The translations under genes and the position numbers were made by a program. 64,000 bases of DNA from an uncultured Pelagibacteraceae bacterium. Its GTDB lineage: Bacteria; Pseudomonadota; Alphaproteobacteria; Pelagibacterales; Pelagibacteraceae. Positions 8,654 through 17,929 of the stretch are shown piece by piece. Below the pieces are notes generated by a model that made no database searches, was not told where the DNA came from, and was given only the letters and a program-made list of their open reading frames with translations. Position 1 is the first letter of the stretch, and every line of letters begins with the position of its first letter. The DNA lies in assembly GCA_902622805.1 (NCBI GenBank), contig CACNRG010000004.1, positions 1 through 64,000 on the forward strand, given 5' to 3'.

Positions 8654-10042
8654 ATGAACATAATTATTTGTGGCGCTGGCAGAGTAGGCTTTACTATTGC
8701 AAAATTATTAAGTGAGCAAGGTCACTCAATTACTGTAATTGACCAGTCAAGTGAAGATATACAAAAAATAAATGATAGTTTAGATGTAAAAGGAATTGTA
8801 GGAAAAGGCACATACCCATCAATCCTTGAAAAAGCAAATGCAAACGAAGCGGACATGATAATAGCTGTTACAAGAAATGATGAAATTAACATGTTGATTT
8901 GTCAAATAGCATACTCAATATTTAATATTCAAAAAAAAATTGCAAGAATTCGCTCGCAAGATTATTTAAATCCTAAATTTACAAGGGTTTATAGTAAAGA
9001 GAATTTACCAATTGATGTAATAATCTCTCCAGAAATTGAAATAGCAAAATCAATTCAAAGAAAACTGGAAGCACCAGGAGCACTAGATAGTGTTCCTTTT
9101 TCAGAAAATAATATTAGGTTACTTGAAATTTTGATTAAAGATAATTGTAAATTGATAGATTTAAAACTTAATGAGCTTACAAATAAATATCCTCAATTAG
9201 ACGCAAATGTAATAGCAATAATTAGAAAAGATAAGACTTTTATTCCTAAGAAAACTGATAAAATTGAATGTGATGACAAAATTTATGTAATCATTAACTC
9301 TAACCAGATGGCAGAAACGCTCAATGCCTTTGGTCATGAGGAAAAAATTTCAAAAAAACTATTAATTATTGGTGGTGGAAATATTGGTTTTAATTTAGCA
9401 AAAAATTTAGAGGAAAGCTCTGAAGCGATAAGAGTAAAAATTGTTGAAAAAAATAAACAACGAGCAGAATATTTGGCTAATAATCTTAATAATACAATAA
9501 TTATAAATGGTGATGGACTTGATGAAGAAGCATTAGAAGAAGCAAATTTAGGTGAAGCTGAAACTGTTTTGGCTTTAACAAATGATGATGAAGATAATTT
9601 AATGGTAAGTGTTCTAGTTGAAAAATTTGCAAAAGATCAAAAAGATATTGAAGATAAAAGAACGATGGCGCTTATTAACAAGCCTAACTATTCACTTCTT
9701 CAATCATCATTAAAGATTGACGATATTATTGATCCACGGATGAATACAGTATCTAGTATTCTAAAACATATTCATAAAGGATCTATTGAAAACGCTTACA
9801 CTATTTCTAATGGTGAATATGAAGTTATAGAAGCTGAAATTATTGAAACTTCTGAACTTATAAGTAAAGACATAAAGAACTCAAATCTACCCGATGAAAT
9901 TAGAATTGGGGCTGTTTTAAGAGATAAAAAAGTAATTATTCCTAGATCTAATTTTGTATTTCAAAAAAATGATAGTGTAGTTTTTATTGCTAAAAATGAT
10001 TCTATCCCAACAGTAGAAAATATTTTTAGGTTAAGTCAATAA
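8654..10042 (+). CDS. trkA: Trk system potassium uptake protein TrkA
   Basis: TrkA is the cytoplasmic nucleotide-binding regulator of the TrkH potassium channel. The 462 residues hold two tandem RCK units. Each starts with a Rossmann glycine motif (GAGRVGFTIA near residue 6; GGGNIGFNLA near 239) and is followed by a TrkA-C domain (about 140-220 and 370-455). It follows ntrX directly and is followed by trkH after 6 bases, so nitrogen signalling and potassium uptake genes probably share a transcript. Confidence 0.97.
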   Translation: MNIIICGAGRVGFTIAKLLSEQGHSITVIDQSSEDIQKINDSLDVKGIVGKGTYPSILEKANANEADMIIAVTRNDEINMLICQIAYSIFNIQKKIARIRSQDYLNPKFTRVYSKENLPIDVIISPEIEIAKSIQRKLEAPGALDSVPFSENNIRLLEILIKDNCKLIDLKLNELTNKYPQLDANVIAIIRKDKTFIPKKTDKIECDDKIYVIINSNQMAETLNAFGHEEKISKKLLIIGGGNIGFNLAKNLEESSEAIRVKIVEKNKQRAEYLANNLNNTIIINGDGLDEEALEEANLGEAETVLALTNDDEDNLMVSVLVEKFAKDQKDIEDKRTMALINKPNYSLLQSSLKIDDIIDPRMNTVSSILKHIHKGSIENAYTISNGEYEVIEAEIIETSELISKDIKNSNLPDEIRIGAVLRDKKVIIPRSNFVFQKNDSVVFIAKNDSIPTVENIFRLSQ

Positions 10043-10048
10043 AGTTAC

Positions 10049-11455
10049 ATGTCTAGTTTAAGAATTAGATATCTTAGTTTTTTTTTTGGATTAATTTCTG
10101 TATTGTCTTTGTTAAATGTAATTTATTCTTATTATCTAAATTTATATTTAAATCTTAACACGTATTATATAAGTTTTGTAATTTCTTTAATAATTGGATT
10201 AATTTTTTATAAATTTGAAAAGGTCAAAATAAAGATTACAATTTTTGATAAAATCTTAACAGTATTTTTTGGTTACTTATTAATACCCATTATTCTATGC
10301 TTACCTTTTTATTTTAGTATATATAATTTAACATTTTTAAATGCTTTTTTTGAGTCAGTTTCAGGTTTTACCTCTACTGGTTTTACAATTTTTACTAATG
10401 TAAAACATATAGATCAAAGTTTAATATTATGGAGATCATCAATACAATGGATTGGAGGTTTGTATTTTTTATTTTCAATCATTTACTTAATTGATATTTA
10501 TGATGAAAATTTTAAAAAAACGCTAACAAACTATCTTTCATTTAATAGTTCAGAAATACTAAAACAATCATTTAAAATTTTATTATTATATATCTTATTA
10601 ACTTTTTTAATATTTATAGTGCTTAATTTATTAAATATTAGAAGTTTCAATTCATTAAATCTTGCTTTTACCATTATTTCATCTGGAGGCTTTTTACCAA
10701 CAAATGAACTTTCAAATATATTAATAAATAACACTCAGATAATAATTTTTTCTTTATTATTATTATTTTCTTATTTTAGTATTTTTTTCAGCTACAATTT
10801 ATTATTTATAAAAAAAAAAAATTTAAATTTTTTTTATGAAGATTTACATTTAATTTTTTACTATTTAATAATAGTTTCAATTTTCTTTCTTTTTTTTTCA
10901 TTTAATAATGATTTCTCAAAAAATCTTCTATCTATATCGAGCAGTATGTCTAACATTGGTTTTTCTTTAGATTTTAATGAATCTAATTTAAATTTAATTT
11001 ATCTAATTTTAGTGATTATTGGGGGGTCTTTTTTCTCAACAAGCTCAGGTTTGAGATTTATCAAAGTATATTCATTATTTAAATATTCAATAAATCAAAT
11101 TTTATCTTTTAGTAAACCAAAAAATATTTTTATGAATAAATTGTTCTTTACTAAGATAAATTTTGATTTTAAAGAAATTAACAAATATTTTTTAACAATT
11201 ATTATATTTGTAATTTCACTATTTATTTTGACAATGTTGTTAAGTTTGAGCATTATTGATTTTGAGAGTGCTTTTAAACTATCAATTTTAACCATAATGA
11301 ATACGGTAAATTCATCAGCATATGGATTATCTGATTTTAATTTTAATAATCTTAATTATTTTACAAAAAATTGTATAATCTTATTTATGATAATCGGCAG
11401 AATTGAATTATTAACAATATTAATAATAATCAAAAATTTTCTGTTTAAAGATTAA
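10049..11455 (+). CDS. trkH: Trk-type potassium transporter membrane subunit TrkH
   Basis: This is the ion-conducting partner of TrkA: 468 residues, almost entirely hydrophobic, with about ten membrane segments. Four pore-loop-like motifs around a selectivity-filter Gly can be picked out: GFTSTGFTIF, TIISSGGFLPT, SSMSNIGFSLDF and MNTVNSSAYGLSDF. These match the fourfold pore repeat of TrkH/KtrB. The third and fourth loops are somewhat degenerate, as in TrkH generally. Genes trkA and trkH are 6 bases apart. Confidence 0.95.
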   Translation: MSSLRIRYLSFFFGLISVLSLLNVIYSYYLNLYLNLNTYYISFVISLIIGLIFYKFEKVKIKITIFDKILTVFFGYLLIPIILCLPFYFSIYNLTFLNAFFESVSGFTSTGFTIFTNVKHIDQSLILWRSSIQWIGGLYFLFSIIYLIDIYDENFKKTLTNYLSFNSSEILKQSFKILLLYILLTFLIFIVLNLLNIRSFNSLNLAFTIISSGGFLPTNELSNILINNTQIIIFSLLLLFSYFSIFFSYNLLFIKKKNLNFFYEDLHLIFYYLIIVSIFFLFFSFNNDFSKNLLSISSSMSNIGFSLDFNESNLNLIYLILVIIGGSFFSTSSGLRFIKVYSLFKYSINQILSFSKPKNIFMNKLFFTKINFDFKEINKYFLTIIIFVISLFILTMLLSLSIIDFESAFKLSILTIMNTVNSSAYGLSDFNFNNLNYFTKNCIILFMIIGRIELLTILIIIKNFLFKD

Positions 11456-11483
11456 ATATATATTGTATATGTATAGAAAATTT

Positions 11484-11560
11484 GCGCCCTTAGCTCAGCT
11501 GGATAGAGCATCGGTTTTCTAAACCGAGGGTCGGAGGTTCGAATCCTCCAGGGCGCGCCA
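11484..11560 (+). tRNA. tRNA-Arg (anticodon TCT)
   Basis: A complete 77-base cloverleaf is readable: acceptor GCGCCCT pairs with AGGGCGC, the D-stem is GCTC/GAGC, the anticodon stem TCGGT/ACCGA has loop TTTCTAA (anticodon TCT), and the T-arm is GGAGG-TTCGAAT-CCTCC. The 3' CCA is encoded. It decodes AGA/AGG, the most useful Arg codons in this AT-rich genome. It sits 28 bases after trkH. Confidence 0.98.
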
Positions 11561-11727
11561 AAATAGACGTTTTTTAATATTAAATTTAACTTGACTAGAA
11601 TTTCAAAATTTTAATTAAGGAGATTATTTTTTCTTGAAGACCCTTTTCTTACATGCTTAAATTATAGATATTCAAATTAATTTTTGAATTATTTGTTAAC
11701 AAATAATAATAACTAAAAGGAAGAATA

Positions 11728-12768
11728 ATGTTTAAATACTTAAAACAATTAACTTCTTTAGTAGCAATGGTTGCTATGTTGTTTACTTTTACGACAGAGA
11801 CTATGGCTGCTAAAAAATCTAAAACACTTAAAAACACTCAAAAAAAGGGTTTTGTAAGATGTGGAGTATCTCAAGGTCTTCCAGGATTTTCTAATGCTGA
11901 TGCAGCAGGAAATTGGACTGGAGTTGACGTTGATGTATGTAGAGCGGTAGCTGCTGCAGTTCTAGGTGATGCAAACAAAGTTAAGTTTACGCCACTAAGT
12001 GCTAAAGAAAGATTTACAGCTTTAACTTCTGGTGAGATTGACATCTTGTCAAGAAACACAACTTGGACTCTTTCTAGAGATGCTGATATCGGACTTACTT
12101 TCGTAGGTGTGAACTTTTACGATGGACAAGGTTTCATGGTAAGAAAAAGTTCGGGTATCACTTCAACTAGCCAATTCAAAAATGGTATCTCAGCTTGTAC
12201 AAATATTGGTACAACAACTGAGTTAAACATGAGAGACTTCTTTAATTCTAGAGGAATTTCTTATGAGCCAGTAGCATTTGAAAAAGCTGATGAAGTTGTA
12301 GCTGCTTATGATGCAGGTAGATGTGATACTTACACTACCGATAAATCTGGTTTAGCTGCTCAAAGAACAAAAATGAAAAACCCAGATGAACATATTGTTT
12401 TGCCAGAAACTATTTCTAAAGAGCCTTTAGGACCAGTTGTAAGACAAGGTGATTCAGTTTGGGAAGATATCGTAAGATGGTCTTTGAACACTATGATCGA
12501 AGCTGAGGAGTATGGAATTACTTCTGCAAATGCTGATATGATGAAAACTTCAGATAACCCACAAATAAAAAGACTTGTTGGTGCTGAAGGTGAAATGGGT
12601 GCAGCATTCGGTTTAGATAATGAGTGGAACTTAAGAATTATCAAACAAGTTGGAAATTATGGTGAAAGTTATAAAAGAAATATAGCTGACACTGGTATTT
12701 TACCAGACAGAGGTCCAAACGAATTATGGACTAAAGGTGGTATTTTATACGTTCCACCATCAAGATAA
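11728..12768 (+). CDS. aapJ: General L-amino acid ABC transporter, periplasmic binding protein
   Basis: This 346-residue family-3 solute-binding protein delivers amino acids to the AapQMP permease. A signal peptide is clear (Lys near the start, hydrophobic core about 10-25, Ala-Met-Ala-Ala cleavage region near 27-30). The mature part begins with GFVRCGVSQGLPGFS and contains GVDVDVCRAVAAAVLG, typical of AapJ/BztA/YhdW proteins. A ribosome binding site AAGGAAG lies just before the ATG. The gene is less AT-biased than its neighbours, which fits strong expression. A strong terminator follows it, separating it from aapQ. Confidence 0.97.
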   Translation: MFKYLKQLTSLVAMVAMLFTFTTETMAAKKSKTLKNTQKKGFVRCGVSQGLPGFSNADAAGNWTGVDVDVCRAVAAAVLGDANKVKFTPLSAKERFTALTSGEIDILSRNTTWTLSRDADIGLTFVGVNFYDGQGFMVRKSSGITSTSQFKNGISACTNIGTTTELNMRDFFNSRGISYEPVAFEKADEVVAAYDAGRCDTYTTDKSGLAAQRTKMKNPDEHIVLPETISKEPLGPVVRQGDSVWEDIVRWSLNTMIEAEEYGITSANADMMKTSDNPQIKRLVGAEGEMGAAFGLDNEWNLRIIKQVGNYGESYKRNIADTGILPDRGPNELWTKGGILYVPPSR

Positions 12769-12785
12769 TTTAAGTTAAATTACTT

Positions 12786-12816
12786 AAAAGGGCTAGATTT
12801 TTCTAGCCCTTTTTTT
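12786..12816 (+). terminator. Rho-independent terminator after aapJ
   Basis: AGGGCTAGA (12789-12797) pairs perfectly with TCTAGCCCT (12802-12810) around a TTTT loop. The AAA before it extends the stem into the T-run (12810-12816). It lies between aapJ and aapQ in the same direction, so it should end most transcripts after the binding protein and let some read through to the permease genes. Confidence 0.9.
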
Positions 12817-12840
12817 ATAAACTCATATATTATCCGCATT

Positions 12841-13992
12841 GTGAATTTTAAACTTAAAGATCTTGGTCCACAATTAATTACAGTTGTAGCTGTTATTTTA
12901 GTCTTTGGTTTTTTTACATATAACGCTCAAGTCAATATGGAAAATAGAGGTATTGATTTTGGTTATGGATTTTTATCTCAAGAGTCTTCATTTGATGTTC
13001 AATTTTCTTTAATAGAATACGACGGATCTCATTCTTATTTTAGAGCATATTTAGTTGGTCTATTAAATACTATTCTTGTTTCAGTCATAGGAATAATTTT
13101 AGCTACAATACTTGGAGTAATAGTTGGTATAGCTAGATTATCTCCAAATTATTTAATTAATAAATTTGCAGCATTTTATGTAGAATTTTTTAGAAATATC
13201 CCATTACTATTACAAATATTTTTTTGGTATTTCGCTGCTTTAAGAGCACTACCACTTCCTCAAGATGCTGATGCTATGTTTGGAATTGCATTTTTAACGA
13301 TAAAAGGTTTGTACGTTCCAGCTTTTATATGGCAAAATTTTAATATTTTCTTTTATTCTGTAGTTGCTGCAATTATCGCAATAATTGTTATTCGTATTCA
13401 GGCAAAAAAATTACAAGAAACCCAAGGTAAACAAACACCTGTTTTATTAATATCAATCGGTTTATTATTAATCTTACCTCTCTTAAGTTTTTTAATTGGT
13501 GGAGTTAAATTAGAATTCGAAGTACCTGTATTAAAACAGCTAGCAACTACATCATTTATTTATGAAGGTGGAGTAAGTTTACCACCAGAATTAATTGCTT
13601 TAGCCTTATCATTGTCTTTATATACAGCAACTTTTATAGCAGAATGTGTTAGAGCAGGAATTCAAGGTGTTGGTAAAGGTCAAAAGGAGGCAGCAGCATC
13701 AATTGGCCTTACACCAAATCAAGTACTTAAACTTGTAGTAATGCCTCAGGCTTTAAGAATAATTATACCACCTACAACTAACCAGTATCTAAATCTTACT
13801 AAAAATTCCTCATTAGCTGCAGCAATAGCTTATCCTGATTTAGTATTAGTTTTTGCAGGTACAGCCTTAATGCAAACTGGTAAGGCAATTGAAATTGTAT
13901 CTATAACAATGTTTACTTACTTATCATTAAGTATTTCAATTTCAATATTGATGAATTGGTATAATAAAAAAATAGCGATACAGGAAAAATAG
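12841..13992 (+). CDS. aapQ: General L-amino acid ABC transporter permease AapQ
   Basis: This is one of two unlike permease subunits of a PAAT-family importer (383 aa). It starts with GTG, 24 bases after the terminator. Membrane segments are seen near 14-28, 70-105, 165-185, 200-220 and in the C-terminal half. The ATPase-docking EAA loop reads EAAASIGLTPNQVLKLV and is followed by MPQALRIIIPP. Long insertions relative to HisQ-type permeases are normal for AapQ/BztB. Its TAG stop shares one base with the GTG start of aapM. Confidence 0.96.
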   Translation: MNFKLKDLGPQLITVVAVILVFGFFTYNAQVNMENRGIDFGYGFLSQESSFDVQFSLIEYDGSHSYFRAYLVGLLNTILVSVIGIILATILGVIVGIARLSPNYLINKFAAFYVEFFRNIPLLLQIFFWYFAALRALPLPQDADAMFGIAFLTIKGLYVPAFIWQNFNIFFYSVVAAIIAIIVIRIQAKKLQETQGKQTPVLLISIGLLLILPLLSFLIGGVKLEFEVPVLKQLATTSFIYEGGVSLPPELIALALSLSLYTATFIAECVRAGIQGVGKGQKEAAASIGLTPNQVLKLVVMPQALRIIIPPTTNQYLNLTKNSSLAAAIAYPDLVLVFAGTALMQTGKAIEIVSITMFTYLSLSISISILMNWYNKKIAIQEK

Positions 13993-15434
13993 TGTCAAAA
14001 ATTAATTTTTTAAAACCTGATAAGACTAATCTTTATACTTTTTTGTATTTAGGTACTTTTTTGTTTTTCGTTAGTATTTTAGATGTTCTTTTAAATTCTT
14101 TTTTTAGTTTCAATATAACAGGTTTTTTACCTGATTTTTTAAGCTTCTTATTACCATTATTAATAGGTTTCCTTGGACTTTACTTTATAAGAATTGAGTT
14201 AAGTGGTATTAAAAAATTAGATTTATTAAATAAGCACATTAATACCAATAATTTTAATGCTGTATTATCTTTATTAATTATATTTATAATCCTTAAATCA
14301 ATTCCTCCTTTATTAAGCTGGTTTTTTGTCGATGCTAGTTTTGCTGGTGACTCAAAAGATGTTTGTACAGGTTCAGGAGCTTGTTGGACATATATAAAGG
14401 TTTGGATGAGAAGATTTATGTATGGAATGTATCCAAATGGAGAACAATGGAGAATTAATTTATCTTTTATATCTTTAGCATTACTAGGATCAGTTGGATA
14501 TTTCGCAACTGATAGATTTAAGAAATACTTAACGCTTTATTACGTTGTAGTATATCCATTTATAGCATTCTTATTTATCTTTTTCTTTATTTCTGGTGGA
14601 CCAGTGTTTTTTGATTTTTCATACGGAATAATTGCTGCAATTTTATCTGTTATAATTGGTTTTTTTGTACCCAATAAATTTAAGTTTTATTATTTTTTGA
14701 TCGTTCCTTTTGGTCTTTATATTTTATTAAAATATTTTATTTTTTATGAGGAGTTTATTGAACTTGGAAAATTAGATGGACTAAATTGGGTAGAAACTGG
14801 TGCTTGGGGAGGTTTGTCATTGACTTTTATAATCTCTTTTTTCTGTTTGATTTTTTGTTTTCCAATAGGTATGGCATTCGCACTTGGAAGAAGATCTGGG
14901 TTTCCTTTAATAAGATATATTTCAATAGGCTTTATAGAATTTTGGAGAGGTGTTCCGTTAATCACTGTATTATTTATGTCGGCTGTAATGTTTCCAATGT
15001 TTTTACCGGCAGATTTTTTTATAGATAAATTGGTAAGGTGTATAATAGCTATATCATTATTTGAAGCTGCATACGTTGCTGAAGTTATTCGAGGAGGATT
15101 ACAAGCTCTTCCTAGAGGACAATATGAAGCCGCAAAATCATTAGGAATGGGATATTGGAGAATGCATATATTTGTAATTTTACCACAGGCTTTAAAATTA
15201 GTTATACCAGGAATTGCTAATACATTCCTAGCATTAGTTAAAGATACTCCTTTAATTTTTGTTGTTGGTTTATTGGAAATAGTAGGAATGCTCAATTTAG
15301 CTAAAACTAATCCAGAGTGGTTAGGATTTGCTATGGAAGGTTATGTATTTGCAGCAATAATTTTCTGGATTATTTGTTATGCAATGAGTAAATATAGTTA
15401 TAATTTAGAAGAAAAATATAAAACAGATCGATAG
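13992..15434 (+). CDS. aapM: General L-amino acid ABC transporter permease AapM
   Basis: This is the second permease subunit (480 aa), with a GTG start that overlaps the aapQ stop by one base. The N-terminal two-thirds carry several extra membrane segments. The C-terminal part is the conserved transporter core, with EAAKSLGMGYWRMHIFVI and LPQALKLVIPG as the ATPase contact. Family members are usually about 380-430 aa, so this one is on the long side because of extra hydrophobic segments at about 195-245. Confidence 0.95.
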   Translation: MSKINFLKPDKTNLYTFLYLGTFLFFVSILDVLLNSFFSFNITGFLPDFLSFLLPLLIGFLGLYFIRIELSGIKKLDLLNKHINTNNFNAVLSLLIIFIILKSIPPLLSWFFVDASFAGDSKDVCTGSGACWTYIKVWMRRFMYGMYPNGEQWRINLSFISLALLGSVGYFATDRFKKYLTLYYVVVYPFIAFLFIFFFISGGPVFFDFSYGIIAAILSVIIGFFVPNKFKFYYFLIVPFGLYILLKYFIFYEEFIELGKLDGLNWVETGAWGGLSLTFIISFFCLIFCFPIGMAFALGRRSGFPLIRYISIGFIEFWRGVPLITVLFMSAVMFPMFLPADFFIDKLVRCIIAISLFEAAYVAEVIRGGLQALPRGQYEAAKSLGMGYWRMHIFVILPQALKLVIPGIANTFLALVKDTPLIFVVGLLEIVGMLNLAKTNPEWLGFAMEGYVFAAIIFWIICYAMSKYSYNLEEKYKTDR

Positions 15435-15440
15435 ATAATT

Positions 15441-16175
15441 ATGTCAGACAGTATAATTCAAATAAATAATGTTAATAAATGGTTTGGTGATTTTCAAGTT
15501 TTAAAAGAAATTAATTTAGAAGTTAAACCAAAACAAAAAATTGTTGTTTGTGGTCCATCTGGATCAGGAAAATCTACATTAATAAGATGTATTAATAGAT
15601 TAGAAGAGCATCAAGAAGGCGATATAATAGTTGATGGCAATACTCTTACTGAAGATACAAAAAATATAGAACAAATAAGATCTGAAGTCGGAATGGTATT
15701 TCAACAGTTTAATTTATTTCCACATTTGTCAGTTTTAGACAATTGCACATTAGCACCGATATGGGTCAAGAAGATGCCAAAAAAAGAGGCTGAAGATTTA
15801 GCTTTGGAACATTTGGAAAGAGTACAAATATTAGATCAAGCACAAAAATATCCTGGTCAGCTTTCTGGTGGTCAACAACAAAGAGTAGCTATAGCCAGAG
15901 CTTTATGCATGAAGCCAAAAATAATGCTTTTTGATGAACCAACATCTGCCTTAGACCCTGAAATGATTAAAGAAGTACTTGATGTTATGGTTAACTTAGC
16001 AAAAGAAGGAATGACAATGATAGTTGTCACTCACGAAATGGGATTTGCTAAAGAAGTAGCTGATCAAATGATATTTATGGATGAGGGTATGATTGTTGAA
16101 AAAGCTGATACTAAAGAATTTTTTGCTAATCCAAAGAGTGATAGAACTAAACTTTTTCTCAGCCAGATACTATAG
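15441..16175 (+). CDS. aapP: General L-amino acid ABC transporter ATP-binding protein
   Basis: This is the ATPase of the aapJQMP importer (244 aa). Walker A is GPSGSGKST, the Q-loop [10 protein letters not shown], the signature LSGGQQQR, Walker B IMLFDEP and the switch His is in VVTHEMGFA. It follows aapM by 6 bases. It closes the transporter operon; the next gene is 162 bases away, with no clear terminator between. Confidence 0.97.
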   Translation: MSDSIIQINNVNKWFGDFQVLKEINLEVKPKQKIVVCGPSGSGKSTLIRCINRLEEHQEGDIIVDGNTLTEDTKNIEQIRSEVGMVFQQFNLFPHLSVLDNCTLAPIWVKKMPKKEAEDLALEHLERVQILDQAQKYPGQLSGGQQQRVAIARALCMKPKIMLFDEPTSALDPEMIKEVLDVMVNLAKEGMTMIVVTHEMGFAKEVADQMIFMDEGMIVEKADTKEFFANPKSDRTKLFLSQIL

Positions 16176-16224
16176 TCAATATATATTACAAGGAAAATTT
16201 CTCAAATTAGACCATAAGTATTAC

Positions 16225-16254
16225 TTGACATAATTTCTGCATATCAGGTATTTC
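16225..16254 (+). promoter_or_regulatory. Possible sigma-70 promoter for the XRE regulator
   Basis: A perfect TTGACA (16225-16230) is followed 18 bases later by TATTTC (16249-16254), a weak -10. It lies in the 162-base gap before the XRE gene. The -35 is convincing, the -10 is not. Confidence 0.3.
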
Positions 16255-16337
16255 ATGAAAAAATTATAAAAATATAGTTGCAGTGAGTATTAAAAACTAG
16301 TTGAATAAGTTTTTTAATAAAATTAAGAGGGGTCTTA

Positions 16338-16709
16338 ATGGAAGATAATTTTAATAAGCATTTAGGCAATAAGCTAAAGCTTAGAAGATTAGCTCTGGGT
16401 TTAACTCAAACCAAAGTAGCAAAAGCAATCAACGTAACATTTCAGCAAATTCAGAAATATGAAAAAGGCACCAATGGGGTAAGCTCTATAAGATTATTGC
16501 AATTGTCAAATTATTTAAAAGTGCCAATTAATTATTTCTTTGAAGATTTTTCAGAATATTTAGTTAATTTAGAAAAATCTCAAGAGGGACACATGAATGT
16601 TAATTATAATTTTTTAGTAAAATTGTATTCAGAACTTAATGCAGATCAAAAAATAAAATTTAATAAATCTTTACAACTTACAAATAATATAATTTCAAAA
16701 GTCGGATAG
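16338..16709 (+). CDS. XRE-family HTH transcriptional regulator
   Basis: This 123-residue DNA-binding protein has an N-terminal Cro/C1-type helix-turn-helix (about residues 10-65): KLKLRRLALGLTQTKVA, then NVTFQQIQKYEKGTNGVSS. The VTFQQIQKYE helix is a hallmark of a group common in alphaproteobacteria (PraR-like). The C-terminal 50 residues are unassigned. A GA-rich ribosome binding site (AGAGGGG) precedes the ATG. It stands alone between the aap operon and two tRNA genes. Its targets are unknown. Confidence 0.92.
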   Translation: MEDNFNKHLGNKLKLRRLALGLTQTKVAKAINVTFQQIQKYEKGTNGVSSIRLLQLSNYLKVPINYFFEDFSEYLVNLEKSQEGHMNVNYNFLVKLYSELNADQKIKFNKSLQLTNNIISKVG

Positions 16710-16717
16710 TAAATTTT

Positions 16718-16793
16718 TGGCTCCTCGGGCAGGACTCGAACCTGCGACCAATTGATTAACAGTCAACTGCTCTACCAACTGAGCTACCGAGGA
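16718..16793 (-). tRNA. tRNA-Asn (anticodon GTT)
   Basis: Read on the minus strand it starts TCCTCGG and ends CCGAGGA-G-CCA. The D-arm is GCTC...GAGC and the anticodon stem GTTGA/TCAAT has loop CTGTTAA (anticodon GTT). The T-arm is GCAGG-TTCGAGT-CCTGC. CCA is encoded and the length is 76 bases. It is downstream of tRNA-Cys on the same strand. Confidence 0.97.
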
Positions 16794-16848
16794 ATGTAAA
16801 AACTCAACTTACTTTTTTTTAAGGCTAAAACAAGAATTTTTTTTGGAC

Positions 16849-16922
16849 TGGAGGCAACGCCCGGAATCGAACCGGGATACAAGGATTTGCAATCCTCTGC
16901 GTAACCATTCCGCCACGTTGCC
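16849..16922 (-). tRNA. tRNA-Cys (anticodon GCA)
   Basis: The minus strand begins GGCAACG and pairs with CGTTGCC, followed by T and an encoded CCA. The anticodon stem GAGGA/TCCTT has loop TTGCAAA (anticodon GCA). The T-arm is CCCGG-TTCGATT-CCGGG. The length is 74 bases. It is probably co-transcribed with tRNA-Asn 55 bases downstream. Confidence 0.97.
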
Positions 16923-16949
16923 ATAAATTTTTATGTTTAGCCGAATTTA

Positions 16950-16977
16950 CTAATACCAACGTTTAATTTTATTACAA
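16950..16977 (-). promoter_or_regulatory. Candidate promoter of the tRNA-Cys/tRNA-Asn pair
   Basis: On the minus strand, TTGTAA (16977-16972) is followed 16 bases later by TATTAG (16955-16950), about 28 bases before the 5' end of tRNA-Cys. The rest of the 257-base gap 16923-17179 is AT-rich. I see no gene in it; it must also hold the promoter of the nucleotidyltransferase gene to the right. Confidence 0.35.
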
Positions 16978-17179
16978 GATTTATAATTTCAAAATAACTA
17001 GAGTTCTATATGAAAACATCATTGAACTAATAATATGGTATAAACTTAATACTAAAGTAATAAATATATTAAATTATTAATAATAAAGATCACTAATTAA
17101 GTGAATTAATTTTATGATATTTGAATAAAATATGTATATTAATTCATATTATTTGTAATTAACATATTCAAACAAAATT

Positions 17180-17929
17180 ATGAAATCAAAAAATAATCCT
17201 AAAGCAATAGTTTTAACGGCAGGAATTGGTTCTAGAATAAATAAGTATACCAGATTAATTCCTAAAAGCATGATCAAAATAAATCAAAAATATATTTTTG
17301 AATACATTATAGAAAATTTACATAAGGCTAAGATTAAAGAAGTTATTTTTGTTGTCGGTTACAAATCAAATTTACTAAAACCAAAAATAATTAAAAAATG
17401 TAAAGAATTAGAAATTAATTTGAAAATTGTTGTAAGCAAGAAGTATAAAACAACTAATACAATGTATTCCTTATGGTTAGCTAGAAAATTTTTAAAAAAA
17501 AATTTTATTTTTTTACATGGTGATCTTATTTTTAGTTACAAAATGTTAAAGCAATTCATCAAGTTTCCACATAAAAATTCTATTTTGATTGATAAAAAAC
17601 CACCAAAAGACTGGGATGATGCTATGAAAGTAATTTCAAATAAAAAACTATTAAAATATATGAGTAAATCAGTTTCAATAGATGAAATGGATGGTACAGC
17701 AATAGGCATGTATAAATTTGACTCAAAAGGCAGCACTATTCTTTTTAAAAGTATAAAAGAATTAATCAAAAAAGGTAATGTTAACCTTTGGGTTTCTGAT
17801 GCTTTTAATATAATTTCAAAGAAGATGAAAATTTATATGCAATCAACAAATTATGTTTGGGCTGACGTTGATAATTTAAAAGATTTAAAATCTGCAAAAG
17901 AAATAGTTAAAAAAGCGGAGTTAAAGTAG
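17180..17929 (+). CDS. LicC-like sugar/choline-phosphate nucleotidyltransferase
   Basis: This 249-residue protein has a nucleotidyl-transferase fold with the NTP-binding loop AIVLTAGIGSRI and the PKSMIKINQK segment, close to the pattern of LicC (CTP:phosphocholine cytidylyltransferase). The NTMYSLWLARKFL stretch also echoes the LicC region before the metal-binding Asp, here in FLHGDLIF. The substrate could be phosphocholine or a sugar phosphate. It overlaps the asnB start by one base (TAGTG). A LicD-like gene occurs 9 kb downstream, which makes surface decoration a reasonable inferred role. Confidence 0.75.
   Translation: MKSKNNPKAIVLTAGIGSRINKYTRLIPKSMIKINQKYIFEYIIENLHKAKIKEVIFVVGYKSNLLKPKIIKKCKELEINLKIVVSKKYKTTNTMYSLWLARKFLKKNFIFLHGDLIFSYKMLKQFIKFPHKNSILIDKKPPKDWDDAMKVISNKKLLKYMSKSVSIDEMDGTAIGMYKFDSKGSTILFKSIKELIKKGNVNLWVSDAFNIISKKMKIYMQSTNYVWADVDNLKDLKSAKEIVKKAELK

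Noticed and set aside
11561..11727. A riboswitch before aapJ
   Set aside because: The 167-base leader has no glycine-riboswitch-like core or other stable conserved fold that I can see; only a ribosome binding site is supported.
14744..15295. A 183-residue minus-strand frame opposite aapM
   Set aside because: It is antisense to a strongly conserved permease domain and its product resembles no protein; a long shadow frame is expected there.
16923..17179. A possible small gene or integrase remnant next to the tRNA genes
   Set aside because: The 257 bases have only very short frames and no repeat of a tRNA 3' end, so there is no attachment-site or integrase evidence.
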